DNA of 64,000 nucleotides. It comes from Paraburkholderia sejongensis. Its GTDB lineage: Bacteria; Pseudomonadota; Gammaproteobacteria; Burkholderiales; Burkholderiaceae. The notes beneath the pieces were generated by a model. It had not been told where the DNA came from. It saw nothing but the letters and a program-made list of their open reading frames with translations, and did no database searches. The DNA lies in NCBI RefSeq assembly GCF_020880815.1, contig NZ_JAJITD010000005.1, forward strand, positions 124,001 to 188,000. Direction: 5' to 3'. How positions within the stretch are numbered: the stretch's first letter is position 1; each line of letters opens with the position of its first letter. The translations under genes were made by a program, and so were the position numbers. Of this stretch, positions 37,144-46,242 are shown piece by piece.

Positions 37144-37884
37144 ATGCAGTTGTCAAAACGCCTCGTCGCCGAACTGTTCGGCACCTTCTGGCTCGTGCTC
37201 GGCGGTTGCGGCAGCGCGGTCCTCGCCGCGAACTTCGCGGGCCCGGTCCACGGTCTGGGCATCGGCTTCGTCGGCGTGTCGCTCGCGTTCGGCCTGACGG
37301 TGCTGACGATGGCTTATGCGATCGGGCATATCTCGGGCTGTCACCTGAACCCGGCCGTCAGCGTCGGCCTGACCGTCGCCGGCCGCTTTCCGGCCCGCGA
37401 TCTGGTGCCGTACATCATCGCCCAGGTGATCGGCGCGGTGCTCGGTGCGTTCGTGCTGTCGCTGATCGCGTCGGGCAAGCCCGGTTTCGATCTGGTCGCC
37501 AGCGGCTTCGCCACCAACGGCTACGGCGAACAGTCGCCTGGCCATTACGCGCTCGGCGCGGCGTTCATCTGCGAAGCGGTGTTGACGGGCTTCTTCCTGT
37601 TCGTGATTCTCGGCGCGACCGACCGCCGCGCGCCGGCCGGCTTCGCGCCGATCGCGATCGGTCTGTGCCTGACGCTGATCCACCTGATCTCGATTCCGGT
37701 CACCAACACGTCGGTCAATCCGGCGCGTTCGACGGGCCCGGCGCTGTTCGTCGGCGGTGCGGCGGTCGAGCAGCTGTGGCTGTTCTGGCTCGCGCCGATC
37801 GTCGGCGCGGTGATCGCCGGTCTCGTGTATCCGCTGGTCGCGCAAGACCACAGCGAGAATGCGCGGACTCTCGCACTCGATTGA
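37144..37884 (+). CDS. aqpZ: AqpZ, water channel
   Basis: Aquaporin Z conducts water across the inner membrane. The 246-residue protein has six membrane segments and both NPA motifs ([19 protein letters not shown]), with the AqpZ start [20 protein letters not shown] and the selectivity-filter His in [20 protein letters not shown]. The length is slightly above E. coli AqpZ (231). Single gene followed by a strong terminator. Confidence 0.95.
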   Translation: MQLSKRLVAELFGTFWLVLGGCGSAVLAANFAGPVHGLGIGFVGVSLAFGLTVLTMAYAIGHISGCHLNPAVSVGLTVAGRFPARDLVPYIIAQVIGAVLGAFVLSLIASGKPGFDLVASGFATNGYGEQSPGHYALGAAFICEAVLTGFFLFVILGATDRRAPAGFAPIAIGLCLTLIHLISIPVTNTSVNPARSTGPALFVGGAAVEQLWLFWLAPIVGAVIAGLVYPLVAQDHSENARTLALD

Positions 37885-37932
37885 CGCGGTGGTTCGATGG
37901 GGGGCCGGCTGGTCTTTACTACACGGCCGGTG

Positions 37933-37961
37933 AAAAAACGGGTGCCGCGGCACCCGTTTTT
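37933..37961 (+). terminator. Terminator after aqpZ
   Basis: AAAAACGGGTGCC pairs with GGCACCCGTTTTT; 13-bp stem with a tight loop and T-run, 49 bp after the aqpZ stop. Confidence 0.92.
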
Positions 37962-38060
37962 ATTGACGAAACGCTGTGTGGCGCGAGGGATGACGAAGCC
38001 CGTCCGATTCGCGAGCGCTGCTAGAATCGGGCGACTTCCAGCCTCCTACAGGTCCTAGCG

Positions 38061-38828
38061 ATGAACCGGTTTCGCGTCTTTCTGCATCGCGTCGCACTGT
38101 CGCTCGGCGGCTTGTGCGTGGGTGTCGGCGTCAGCGCGCTGGCGGCGCCCGGCGCCGAGGCTGCCACGGCTGTGACGACCAAGGGTGCGGCTGTCACGGC
38201 AAACGGCGCGACGCCGACCGCAACTGCCGCTGTGGTCGACGCCAACACCGAGACCCTGGTGTTCGTGCGACACGGCGAGAAGCCGCGCGAAGGCTATGGG
38301 CAGTTGAACTGCCAGGGGCTGAACCGCGCGCTCGCGTTGCCCGCCGTGATCGCCGCCAAGTTCGGCAAGCCCGATGCGATCTATGCGCCGGACCCCGGCC
38401 AGCAGAAAAACGATAACGGTCATCCGTACTACTACGTGCGGCCGCTCGCGACGATCGAGCCGACCGCGATTCAATTCCAGATGCCGGTGCAAACGCCGTA
38501 CGGTCTCGACCAGATCGAGCGGCTCGGCAATGCGCTCGTCGCGCCGGCCTATCGCGGCAAGCTGATCGTGATTGCGTGGGAGCATCGGCTGATCGAGCAG
38601 TTGCTGCGGCAGATGCTCGCCGCGCATGGCGGCGACGCCGCCGACGTGCCGAAGTGGCAAAGCGACGATTTCGACAGCATCTATATCGTGCGGCTCGACT
38701 GGCGCGACGGCACGCCGCGCGCGAGTTTCAGGCATGAGCATCAGGGGCTCGACGGGCGTTCGACCGATTGTCCGTGCGCGGCTTTGCCGGCGGTGGCTGC
38801 GTCGGAACCGGCGGCTGTGTCCAATTAG
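38061..38828 (+). CDS. Exported histidine-phosphatase family protein
   Basis: A 255-residue protein with a Sec signal peptide (LSLGGLCVGVGVSALAAPGA) and then a histidine-phosphatase-like domain: LVFVRHGEKP supplies the RHGE active-site loop and VIAWEHRLIEQLL the second conserved His. It lacks the fuller branch of phosphoglycerate mutases and is probably a small extracytoplasmic phosphatase; substrate unknown. The Ala/Thr-rich stretch after the signal is probably a linker. Single gene. Confidence 0.82.
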   Translation: MNRFRVFLHRVALSLGGLCVGVGVSALAAPGAEAATAVTTKGAAVTANGATPTATAAVVDANTETLVFVRHGEKPREGYGQLNCQGLNRALALPAVIAAKFGKPDAIYAPDPGQQKNDNGHPYYYVRPLATIEPTAIQFQMPVQTPYGLDQIERLGNALVAPAYRGKLIVIAWEHRLIEQLLRQMLAAHGGDAADVPKWQSDDFDSIYIVRLDWRDGTPRASFRHEHQGLDGRSTDCPCAALPAVAASEPAAVSN

Positions 38829-39217
38829 GTGGTGGTTTCGGCCGCTTTGGCTTTGGCCGCTTGGCTTCTGCGGCTTTTGCGACTTCTACGACTGGCGCGA
38901 TTCGGGCTACTTCAGCAGAGACGACCGATTAATCGGGTAATACAGATGTAAGCCGCGGTTACGCACGGGCTGATACAAACCGCCGCGCATCTGCGAGAAA
39001 GCGCCTGATCTGGCTGGGCCGGTCGTCGCAAAGCCTTATAAGACGGGATTTCGCGCTAAGCGACGCCTACCCGCGCCGCCGGCCCGCGCCCTTTTCCATA
39101 CCCTTTCATTGCTGCGACGATGCTTGCAGTCCGTAACATCTCGTCGCAGTCCGCCTGGCAGCGAGTGCGTACATTGGTCCTGTGCGACACACCTACGTCG
39201 CTTCACAGGAGAGCTAC
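38829..39217. other. Intergenic gap with a GATTAATC palindrome
   Basis: Degenerate repeats of GGCCGCTTTGGCTTT (38836-38890) right after the phosphatase gene, then the 12-bp palindrome CCGATTAATCGG at 38925-38936. No gene seen. Confidence 0.5.
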
Positions 39218-39520
39218 ATGAAACGCATCGTCACTCACTTGCTGGTTGCTGGCGGTCTTGCGGCGGGCGCATGCGGCGTCGCGCAGGCGCACTCGGGTCT
39301 GAACGTCGGGCTGTCGATCGGCGCCCCGGTTTATGCGGCGCCCGCGCCGGTCTACGCGGCACCGCAGCCGGTGTACTACGGCGGCTGGCATCAGCGCTAC
39401 GGGCGCGGCGACTACTATCGCGACTATCACCGCTACGACCGCTATGACCGCGGCTGGGGTCGCGACGACGGCCGGTGGGGACATGGCGATCGCGGAGAGC
39501 ATCGCGGCTGGCGCGATTGA
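39218..39520 (+). CDS. Small exported Tyr/Arg/Gly-rich protein
   Basis: A 100-residue hypothetical protein. ATG 39218 follows AGGAGAG; an in-frame upstream ATG at 39182 lacks a ribosome site. Signal peptide LLVAGGLAAGACGVAQA, then HSGLNVGLSIGAPVY and a repeat-rich tail: VYAAPAPVYAAPQPVYYGG, followed by DYYRDYHRYDRYDRG and Gly/His/Arg-rich residues. Similar short periplasmic proteins are common in Burkholderia; no function is known to me. Confidence 0.75.
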   Translation: MKRIVTHLLVAGGLAAGACGVAQAHSGLNVGLSIGAPVYAAPAPVYAAPQPVYYGGWHQRYGRGDYYRDYHRYDRYDRGWGRDDGRWGHGDRGEHRGWRD

Positions 39521-39590
39521 CGGCGCTGCCGGTTCGCCCCCTCGCAGGCCTGAATGAATGATGGACGGGTGAGCCGGGCGCGGTCGCAGA

Positions 39591-39624
39591 ACGGCCCGCA
39601 TCCACACGAGTGGCTGCGGGCCGT
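39591..39624. terminator. Bidirectional hairpin between convergent genes
   Basis: ACGGCCCGCA-T-CCAC-ACGA-GTGG-C-TGCGGGCCGT: a 14-bp stem with one mismatch, between the genes ending at 39520 and 39658. No long T-run. Confidence 0.6.
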
Positions 39625-39657
39625 GGTCATTTCTGGTTGCGTTAAAGCGCGGGCCGC

Positions 39658-40479
39658 TCAGGACGCCAGTTCGTCGTCGAGCGAGAAAAGCTTGCGCAGA
39701 TGATGCGCGACGCCCGCCTCGAAGTTGTTGCCGATGCGCGGCACGTGCGGCAGGCGCGTGATCAGATCGGGGTTCGCGTTGTTCATCATGAACGGATGGC
39801 CGGCCGTCTCGAGCAGATCGATGTCGTTCATGTTGTCGCCGAACGCGACGCAATCCGCGGCATCGACGCCGAGCCGGTCGAGCACGATCTGCAACGCGCG
39901 GCCCTTCGACACGTTGGCCGTCATCACTTCCAGACAGTCCGGCAGCGAATACGTCACGTACAGGCTCTCGCCGAATTCGCGTTCGAGATTGGCGGCGACC
40001 TGCGCGAGGTCGGCGGGCTCGCCGATGTACAGCGCCTTCGCGATGTCGTCGCCGTTATGAGCAGGCAGATCGGTGACTTCGTAGGTGAAGCCCGAGTCCT
40101 GGTGAAACTTCAGCAGATCCGGCGCATCGCGGTCGATCAGCCACGCCTGGTCGGCGAACAGATTGACGATCACGCGACCATGCGCGCCGACGATTTCCGG
40201 CTGCACCAGACGCTGGACGATCGGCGGCGGCAGATCGTCGGCGTGGATCACGGTATGGTCCGGCGCGTGAACGCGCGCGCCGTTCGACGTAATCAGATAC
40301 GGGCTGATGCCGAGCAGATCGCGGATGCCGGCGACGTCGCAGTAATGCCGCCCGGTGGCGATCACGAACTGCAGTCCGTCGCTTTCGAGCTTGCGCACCG
40401 TGGCGATCGTGAACGGGTCCACCTGGTGGTCGGCGTTGAGCAGCGTGCCGTCGAGATCGGTGGCGATGACTTTGTACAT
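39658..40479 (-). CDS. Cof-type HAD hydrolase
   Basis: A 273-residue haloacid-dehalogenase-family phosphatase: DLDGTLL (nucleophile Asp) at the N-terminus, LQFVIATGRHY (motif II), and CVAFGDNMNDIDLLETAGHP (motif IV), the layout of Cof subfamily IIB sugar-phosphate phosphatases. The start at 40479 gives MYKVIATDLDG; the long frame upstream is not supported. Substrate unknown. Separate from the kinase gene upstream by 140 bp. Confidence 0.9.
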   Translation of the reverse strand: MYKVIATDLDGTLLNADHQVDPFTIATVRKLESDGLQFVIATGRHYCDVAGIRDLLGISPYLITSNGARVHAPDHTVIHADDLPPPIVQRLVQPEIVGAHGRVIVNLFADQAWLIDRDAPDLLKFHQDSGFTYEVTDLPAHNGDDIAKALYIGEPADLAQVAANLEREFGESLYVTYSLPDCLEVMTANVSKGRALQIVLDRLGVDAADCVAFGDNMNDIDLLETAGHPFMMNNANPDLITRLPHVPRIGNNFEAGVAHHLRKLFSLDDELAS

Positions 40480-40619
40480 GGTGAAGGCCGACGGGGCGAA
40501 CCGCCGAGGCAGCGTCAAAGTGCGTATTTTACAGACACGCGGGGAGCGGCCGGCGCTGCCTGTGCCTTTGCTCCTGCCTCTGCCGGAGCCTTCGCCGAAG
40601 GCCTCCACTGTCCGTGGCC

Positions 40620-41504
40620 CTATCGCCCGTCGAGCCGCTCCAACTCCAGCCGCGCGAGGTACAAGCCGCCGTGCGCCGAATCGGCCAACGGCTCGCGCAG
40701 GCGCCGCTGATACACGCGCGGCACGTAGTCGCGCAGCGGCGCGCCCAGCCCGCCGCACAACGCGACCGGCAACTTGCCGGTCCGGTCCAGCGCCGCGATC
40801 ATCTTGCCGATTTCGACGCCGGCCTCGTCGAGCAGACGCGCGACGAACGGATTCTTGCGATGTTCGATCGCGAGCGGCGCGAGCCGCGCATAAGCGGTCT
40901 GATTCGCCTCGCACAACCAGACGACGAGCCCGTCGTGGTCCTGCGCGCCGGTTTGGGCGAGCAGGTCATGCGCCAGATCGTCCATCGGTCCGCGGCCGTC
41001 GAACGCGTGTTGCGCATGGACGATCAGCCGCAAGCCGAGCCACGCGCCGCTCGCTTCGTCGCCCGACGGAAATCCATAGCCGCTGACCGCGCGAAAATCG
41101 CCGTCCGCCGATAACGCGGCGGCCACGCTGCCGGTGCCGAGCGCGACCATCACGCCCGGCGCGCCGCCGTGCGCACCGAGCAGTGTCGTGTAAGCGTCCC
41201 ATTCGATGGCCAGCGCCGCGGTGTTGGGCGCCTGCGCCCGAAACGCTGCGAGCCAGTCGCGATTGTTGACGCCGGCGAGTCCGCAGCCGAGCACGCAGCG
41301 CGACCAGTCGAGCGCGATGCCGGCGTGGCCGAACGCTTCGGCGCAGGCGGTCTGAATGGATTGCCATGCGTTGGTCACGCCGAGCCCGAGTCCCGACGGG
41401 CCGGCCGTCGCCTGCGCGAGTTCGCGCCCGTGGGTATCGCCGAGCACGACGCGCGTACCGGTCCCGCCGCCGTCGACGCCGATCAAGTAAAGGTCGTGGT
41501 TCAT
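40620..41504 (-). CDS. BadF/BadG-type ATPase, probable N-acetylglucosamine kinase
   Basis: A 294-residue ASKHA-fold kinase: phosphate 1 motif IGVDGGGTGTRVVLGD, GCGLAGVNNRDWL, phosphate 2-like MVALGTGSVAAAL, and YGFPSGDEASGAWLGLRLI. The family includes eukaryotic-type N-acetylglucosamine kinases and bacterial amino-sugar kinases. The start ATG 41504 gives MNHDLYLIGVDGGG. A role in amino-sugar recycling is the likeliest reading. Confidence 0.85.
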   Translation of the reverse strand: MNHDLYLIGVDGGGTGTRVVLGDTHGRELAQATAGPSGLGLGVTNAWQSIQTACAEAFGHAGIALDWSRCVLGCGLAGVNNRDWLAAFRAQAPNTAALAIEWDAYTTLLGAHGGAPGVMVALGTGSVAAALSADGDFRAVSGYGFPSGDEASGAWLGLRLIVHAQHAFDGRGPMDDLAHDLLAQTGAQDHDGLVVWLCEANQTAYARLAPLAIEHRKNPFVARLLDEAGVEIGKMIAALDRTGKLPVALCGGLGAPLRDYVPRVYQRRLREPLADSAHGGLYLARLELERLDGR

Positions 41505-41644
41505 CGAATCGAATGCTCTTTTGAGTAAGGAACGGGTAGCGTCGCAGGTCCGCTTCGATCCCGCAATTAGCCGAACGGCCAGGCTTGCGGCACCGAACGC
41601 TTCCGCTATGCTGGCGAACGACATCGCCATACGGGAGCGCGACA

Positions 41645-42241
41645 GTGACACAACGATGCAACTGGGTATCGAGCGAAGCGCTCGCACAGTACCACGACGA
41701 CGAATGGGGCGTGCCGTCGCGCGACGATCGGCATCTGTTCGAAATGCTCGTGCTCGAAGGCGCGCAGGCCGGGCTGTCGTGGTCCACGATCCTCAACAAA
41801 CGGGCCGGCTATCGGCGCGCGTTCGCCAACTTCGAGATCGATGAGGTCGCACGCTTCACGCCGCAACAGGTGGACGCGCTGGTCACGGACGAAAGCATCG
41901 TGCGTCATCGCGGCAAGATCGAGGCGGCCGTTCTCAACGCGCGCGCGGTGCAGCAGATCCAGGCCGAGCACGGGTCGCTCGCGAACTTCGTGTGGTCGTT
42001 CGTCGACGATACGCCGATCCAGAACGAGTGGGCGTCGTACAAGCACGCGCCGGCGTCGACCGAAGTCTCGGACGCGTTGAGCAAGGCGCTCAAACGCTAC
42101 GGCTGCAAATTCGTCGGCTCGACGATCTGCTATGCGTTCATGCAGGCGGTCGGCATGGTGAACGATCACGAGACGACCTGCATGTGCCGCGCGCGTTGCG
42201 CGTCGCTCGGGAAAAAGCGGCAACGGCGCCAGGCCGGTTGA
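41645..42241 (+). CDS. tag: Tag, DNA-3-methyladenine glycosylase I, GTG start
   Basis: Tag removes 3-methyladenine from DNA. The 198-residue protein has the family start (M)TQRCNWVSSEALAQYHDDEW (zinc-binding Cys and His), GLSWSTILNKRAGYRRAFA, and the C-terminal NDHETTCMCR with His and Cys zinc ligands. GTG 41645 is preceded by GGGAGCG and gives the expected N-terminus; no ATG fits better. Divergent from the kinase gene. Confidence 0.93.
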   Translation: MTQRCNWVSSEALAQYHDDEWGVPSRDDRHLFEMLVLEGAQAGLSWSTILNKRAGYRRAFANFEIDEVARFTPQQVDALVTDESIVRHRGKIEAAVLNARAVQQIQAEHGSLANFVWSFVDDTPIQNEWASYKHAPASTEVSDALSKALKRYGCKFVGSTICYAFMQAVGMVNDHETTCMCRARCASLGKKRQRRQAG

Positions 42242-42522
42242 CGCGGCAGCGCCCTCTCGCGGCGGCTGGTTCTGGTGTAGTCCCTCTACGGTTTTCGGGC
42301 GGGCCGGCCGTTATACGGTTATGAGCGCCGCTGCAGGGCCCGCGCCCGCGCCACGCCGCGCGAGCGCGACCGACGGCGCCGCCGGCAATGGTGCGAATTG
42401 AAGCCGTTTCACGGCGCTAGTCCACCCTTCGCCGGGCGACGCACGCCCGATACTAGCGATGATCCGCACACACGCTGCGCTCAACCAACAAGAACCACCG
42501 CTCGATGCGCGGGAGACCAACC

Positions 42523-42948
42523 ATGACATCACACAGCTTCCTGACCCATCAGGACATCTTCGATCGCGCGGTCGCACACCTGTTCGGCCAGAAGCGCGCC
42601 GCGTTGCTGCCGCGCGGCGGCGGCGCGTATCGCGGCTATTGCGGCGGCTGCCCGGTCGGCAGTCTGATCAAGCCGCGCGACTATATGACCGCCATGGAAG
42701 GCGTGCCGGTGCGCTTCATCGGCAAGCCGCCGGCCGAAGTGCCCGCTTATATGGATGTCGGCGTCGCCGCGCTGAAAAAGGCGCTGCTGCGCTCGCGCGT
42801 GAACGTGTACGACCGGGCGACCATCGATCTGCTCAGCTGCCTGCAAAACGTGCACGACGTATTCGGCACCTGGGAATGGCGCGAGCGACTGGGTTCGATC
42901 GCGAAAGAATTCAATCTGTCCGCCGAGCGGCTCAAAAGCGCGGCGTAA
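42523..42948 (+). CDS. Conserved hypothetical protein (141 aa)
   Basis: Not recognised. ATG 42523 follows GGGAGACC. The 141-residue protein has no signal or membrane segment. Noticeable points are GGGAYRGYCGGCPVGSLI with two close cysteines (a possible metal site), IKPRDYMTAMEGVPV, and a helical C-terminus ending KEFNLSAERLKSAA. Coding base use matches the neighbours. Terminator follows directly. Confidence 0.7.
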   Translation: MTSHSFLTHQDIFDRAVAHLFGQKRAALLPRGGGAYRGYCGGCPVGSLIKPRDYMTAMEGVPVRFIGKPPAEVPAYMDVGVAALKKALLRSRVNVYDRATIDLLSCLQNVHDVFGTWEWRERLGSIAKEFNLSAERLKSAA

Positions 42949-42973
42949 TACCCGAAACGGCACCCCATAAAGC

Positions 42974-43015
42974 AAAACGGCGGTGTGGCTCCTTGCGAAG
43001 CTCACACCGCCGTTT
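42974..43015. terminator. Bidirectional terminator between the 141-aa gene and rpsU
   Basis: AAACGGCGGTGTG pairs with CACACCGCCGTTT around a 16-base loop. It lies 26 bp after one stop and 21 bp before the other, convergent, gene end, with A/T-rich edges on both sides. Confidence 0.85.
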
Positions 43016-43035
43016 GGCGTGCATGAAAAGCGTGC

Positions 43036-43248
43036 TTAGTGCAGCTTTTTCGGCAGCATCTGGCTACGCAGACGCTTGTGCAGACGCTTGACGGCTGCTG
43101 CCTTCTTGCGCTTGCGAGCCGTGGTCGGCTTTTCGTACGACTGGCGCTCACGCAGTTCAGCGATCAGGCCATTCTTTTCGATTGCGCGACGAAAGCGGCG
43201 AATTGCCACTTCGAACGGCTCGTTTTCCTTCAGAAGAATCGTCGTCAT
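43036..43248 (-). CDS. rpsU: 30S ribosomal protein S21
   Basis: S21 helps start translation on the small ribosomal subunit. The 70-residue, very basic protein matches S21: [40 protein letters not shown] and the C-terminal [17 protein letters not shown]. Single gene with its own leader; promoter not identified. Confidence 0.97.
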   Translation of the reverse strand: MTTILLKENEPFEVAIRRFRRAIEKNGLIAELRERQSYEKPTTARKRKKAAAVKRLHKRLRSQMLPKKLH

Positions 43249-43671
43249 GTAATTCCTAACTCAATCACTAGATACGGGTTTAATTGCGTGGCGATAACCG
43301 CTGTTGGTATCACTCACGCGCCGGCCCTCCGGTCGCTCCGATTCATGGCCAGTAACAGGCAAACGCGAGGCAGATGGACAACCCCGGCCAAACCACGAAT
43401 GAAGCGAGAGGCTAACGGCCACGGAGGCCGGAAAAGAGAGGTGGGGAGTTCACCGCGGAACGCGGACAGACGTAATGCAAAAGCCGCGTCTGTTGCCGTT
43501 TCGCCAACCTTTCATCAATGCGAACACTGACGAAACAGGCAAAGATCTCAATTCACTCCCGATGATATCAGGAAACTCTCCATCCTACCAGGGGTTTACC
43601 GATTGCGCCAGGCTTTTCCCTGGCCATCGCGCCACAACTTCCGTGACAAACCGCCTCCCCCCGCCCCGCGC
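43249..43671. other. Gap between rpsU and the aldo-keto reductase gene
   Basis: 423 bp with no gene I can support. It should hold the rpsU promoter and leader near 43250-43330. The frames here lack ribosome sites and family resemblance. Confidence 0.5.
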
Positions 43672-44613
43672 CTAGGCGCTCGCCGTGTCCAGCTCGCGGA
43701 CGTCTTCCGCGCTCAGCTGGATCCGCACGGCGTCGGCGAGACTGCGCAGTTGTTCCACCGAGGTCGCGCTTGCAATCGGGGCCGTAACGCTCGGTCGCGC
43801 GATCAGCCACGCGAGCGCGACCGCCGCCGGCACGCTGCCGTGCCGCTCGGCCACGCGGTCGAGCGCGCCGAGAATCCGCAGACCGCGCTCGTTCAGGTAT
43901 TTCTCGACCCGGCTGCCGCGCGCCTTGCCAACCAGATCCGCCTGGCTGCGGTACTTGCCGGACAGGAAACCGCTCGCAAGGCTGTAATACACGACCACGC
44001 CGAGCCGGTTCGCGAGTGCCACCGGTTCGGTCTCGCGCTCGTATTCGGCGCGGTCGTACAGGTTGTATTCGGGCTGCAGCAACTGGTACTCGGGCAGCCC
44101 GTGCTGGCGCGAGAGCGCGAGCGCTTCCTCGACCCGCGCGCCGCTGTAGTTCGACGCGCCGATCACCCGCACCTTACCCGCGTCGATCAGCTTCTGGTAC
44201 GCGCCGAGCGTTTCGGTCAGCGGCGTCGCGGTGTCGTCGTCGTGGGAGAAGTAGACGTCGATATAGTCGGTTTGCAGGCGGCGCAGCGAATCTTCGACCG
44301 CGGCCTCGATGTTCGCGGCCGACAGCCCCTTACGCTGCGGATGCTTCGACACTTTGGTCGCGAGCACGATGCGCTCGCGCTTGCCGCTGCGGCGAAACCA
44401 TTTGCCGATGATCGTCTCCGACTCGCCGCCCTGGTTGCCCGGCACCCACGCGGAGTAGACGTCGGCGGTGTCGATGAAATTGAGGCCGGCGTCGACGAAT
44501 GCATCGAGAATCGAAAACGACGTCGCTTCGTCGGCGGTCCAGCCAAATACGTTGCCGCCGAACATAAGAGGTGCGACGTTTATATCCGAGTGACCAATTC
44601 TGCGTTTTTGCAT
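43672..44613 (-). CDS. Aldo/keto reductase
   Basis: A 313-residue NADPH-dependent aldo/keto reductase: GLNFIDTADVYSAWVPGNQG with the catalytic Asp and Tyr, ERIVLATKVSKHPQRKG with Lys, and SHDDDTATPL where the usual active-site His follows Ser; GASNYSGARVEEAL and the C-terminal ASATSVEQL cofactor region are present. Start ATG 44613 follows GGAGAAAT. The family is broad and the substrate unknown. Divergent from fliC. Confidence 0.9.
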   Translation of the reverse strand: MQKRRIGHSDINVAPLMFGGNVFGWTADEATSFSILDAFVDAGLNFIDTADVYSAWVPGNQGGESETIIGKWFRRSGKRERIVLATKVSKHPQRKGLSAANIEAAVEDSLRRLQTDYIDVYFSHDDDTATPLTETLGAYQKLIDAGKVRVIGASNYSGARVEEALALSRQHGLPEYQLLQPEYNLYDRAEYERETEPVALANRLGVVVYYSLASGFLSGKYRSQADLVGKARGSRVEKYLNERGLRILGALDRVAERHGSVPAAVALAWLIARPSVTAPIASATSVEQLRSLADAVRIQLSAEDVRELDTASA

Positions 44614-44777
44614 GATTTCTCCGGGATCGATTACGGGCGAGCCAATGAGAATACGCTGAGTCGCGCTCACCCGCAGCGCATCCTCCACGCCAGCACGGAC
44701 GCGGCGGGCGCCCCGCCGACGCCGCGTATGCCGCCACCGGCGCAGATGCGGAGTGTTCTCGTCTTGCAGAAAGTTTC

Positions 44778-44804
44778 TCAAGTTTCTTTTGATGGCGCCG
44801 TCAA
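44778..44804 (+). promoter_or_regulatory. Sigma-28 (FliA) promoter of fliC
   Basis: TCAAGTTT at 44778-44785, an 11-bp spacer and GCCGTCAA at 44797-44804, compared with TAAAGTTT-N11-GCCGATAA. It lies about 90 bp before the flagellin start. Confidence 0.88.
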
Positions 44805-44894
44805 CCTTAACTGAGGCGGCCAGCAATGAAACAAGGCGTCCGCCGCGGCCAATCAGGCTTGTAACGGGCATCCGCCCGCTTAGGAGAAATTTCC

Positions 44895-46100
44895 ATGCTC
44901 GGAATCAATAGCAACATCAACTCGCTCGTCGCTCAACAGAACCTGACGGGCTCGGGTAGCGCACTGTCGCAGGCAATTACGCGTCTGTCGTCGGGCAAGC
45001 GCATCAACAGCGCAGCTGACGATGCAGCAGGCCTGGCAATCTCGAACATCATGCAGACCCAGATCAACGGTCTGAATCAAGGTGTGTCGAACTCGAACGA
45101 CGGCGTTTCGATGGTTCAGACGGCATCGAGCGGTCTCTCGTCGCTGACGAGCAGCCTGCAGCGTATCCGCCAGCTGGCCACGCAAGCGACCAACGGCAGC
45201 ATGACCGATGACGACCGCGCAGCACTGCAGAAGGAAGTCACGCAGCAAGTGTCGGAAATCAACCGTATCGCTTCGCAAACGACCTACAACGGCATGAAGG
45301 TGCTGGACGGCTCGATGGGCACGGTGTCGTTCCAGGTCGGCGCGAACGTCGGTCAGTCGATCACGCTGAACCTGTCGCAAAGCATGTCGGCAGCGAAAAT
45401 CGGCAGCGGTGTGCCGCAAGCTGGCAACACGCTCGGCTCGTTCACCAACCTGTCGCTGGACTCGGCAGGCGCAATGACCACGAATGCAGGCGCGGCCGCG
45501 ATCACGACCATCAACGTGATCTCCGACGGCAGCGGCGGTTACTCGCTCACGGACCAGAACAACCAGGCTCTGAACTACAGTTCGGTCTCCGGCGCGTTCG
45601 CGTCCGCCGGCGTCACTTCGGATGCCAGCGGCAACGCAGTGATCTCCGCCAGCACCGCAGGCGGCTTGGGCTCGGCCTTCGCATCCGCACTGGATACGGC
45701 AATGTCGGGCGCGAGCACCAGCGTCGGCTTCAGCTCGGCCGCGAACGATAAGATCGGCACGCAAATCGACGCGCTCAACAATGCGTCGAGCGTGGCCAAC
45801 ATCGACGTCAGCAGCGCGAGCGGCGCAAGCATGGCGATGGAATCGATCGACAACGCCCTGAATACGTTGAACGGCTTGCAGGCAACGCTCGGTGCGGCAC
45901 AAAACCGCTTCACCGCAATCAGCACCACGCAGCAAGCGCAGTCGACCGACCTGTCGAGCGCACAATCGTCGATCCAGGACGCTAACTTCGCGCAGGAAAC
46001 CGCTAACCTGTCCAAGGCGCAAGTGCTCCAGCAAGCAGGTATCTCGGTTCTGGCGCAAGCGAACTCGCAACCGCAGCAGATTCTGAAGCTGCTGGGCTAA
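44895..46100 (+). CDS. fliC: Flagellin FliC
   Basis: The filament subunit. The 401-residue protein has the conserved D0/D1 N-terminus (MLGINSNINSLVAQQNL, LSSGKRINSAADDAAGLAIS) and C-terminus (ETANLSKAQVLQQAGISVLA, QANSQPQQILKLLG). The central residues 175-300 are Ser/Thr/Ala-rich and variable, a possible site of O-glycosylation. The gene has its own sigma-28 promoter, a GGAGAAA ribosome site and a strong terminator after it. AT-ending codons are more frequent than in neighbours, as in highly expressed genes. Confidence 0.98.
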   Translation: MLGINSNINSLVAQQNLTGSGSALSQAITRLSSGKRINSAADDAAGLAISNIMQTQINGLNQGVSNSNDGVSMVQTASSGLSSLTSSLQRIRQLATQATNGSMTDDDRAALQKEVTQQVSEINRIASQTTYNGMKVLDGSMGTVSFQVGANVGQSITLNLSQSMSAAKIGSGVPQAGNTLGSFTNLSLDSAGAMTTNAGAAAITTINVISDGSGGYSLTDQNNQALNYSSVSGAFASAGVTSDASGNAVISASTAGGLGSAFASALDTAMSGASTSVGFSSAANDKIGTQIDALNNASSVANIDVSSASGASMAMESIDNALNTLNGLQATLGAAQNRFTAISTTQQAQSTDLSSAQSSIQDANFAQETANLSKAQVLQQAGISVLAQANSQPQQILKLLG

Positions 46101-46159
46101 AACGCTCCAGTAACGAACGCCGCCCCGCACCCTGCTGTGTCCGGTGCGCGCGGCGCAAA

Positions 46160-46197
46160 CCGGTCGGGAGGCTCGCCTCCCGATTGGTCTTTTTTTG
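46160..46197 (+). terminator. Terminator after fliC
   Basis: TCGGGAGG-CTCG-CCTCCCGA perfect stem (46164-46183), extended by CCGG/TTGG wobble pairs and followed by TCTTTTTTT. Confidence 0.95.
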
Positions 46198-46242
46198 AAC
46201 TGAACCGATTCCCACGACATCGCCAACGCAGAGAGCCTGTCC

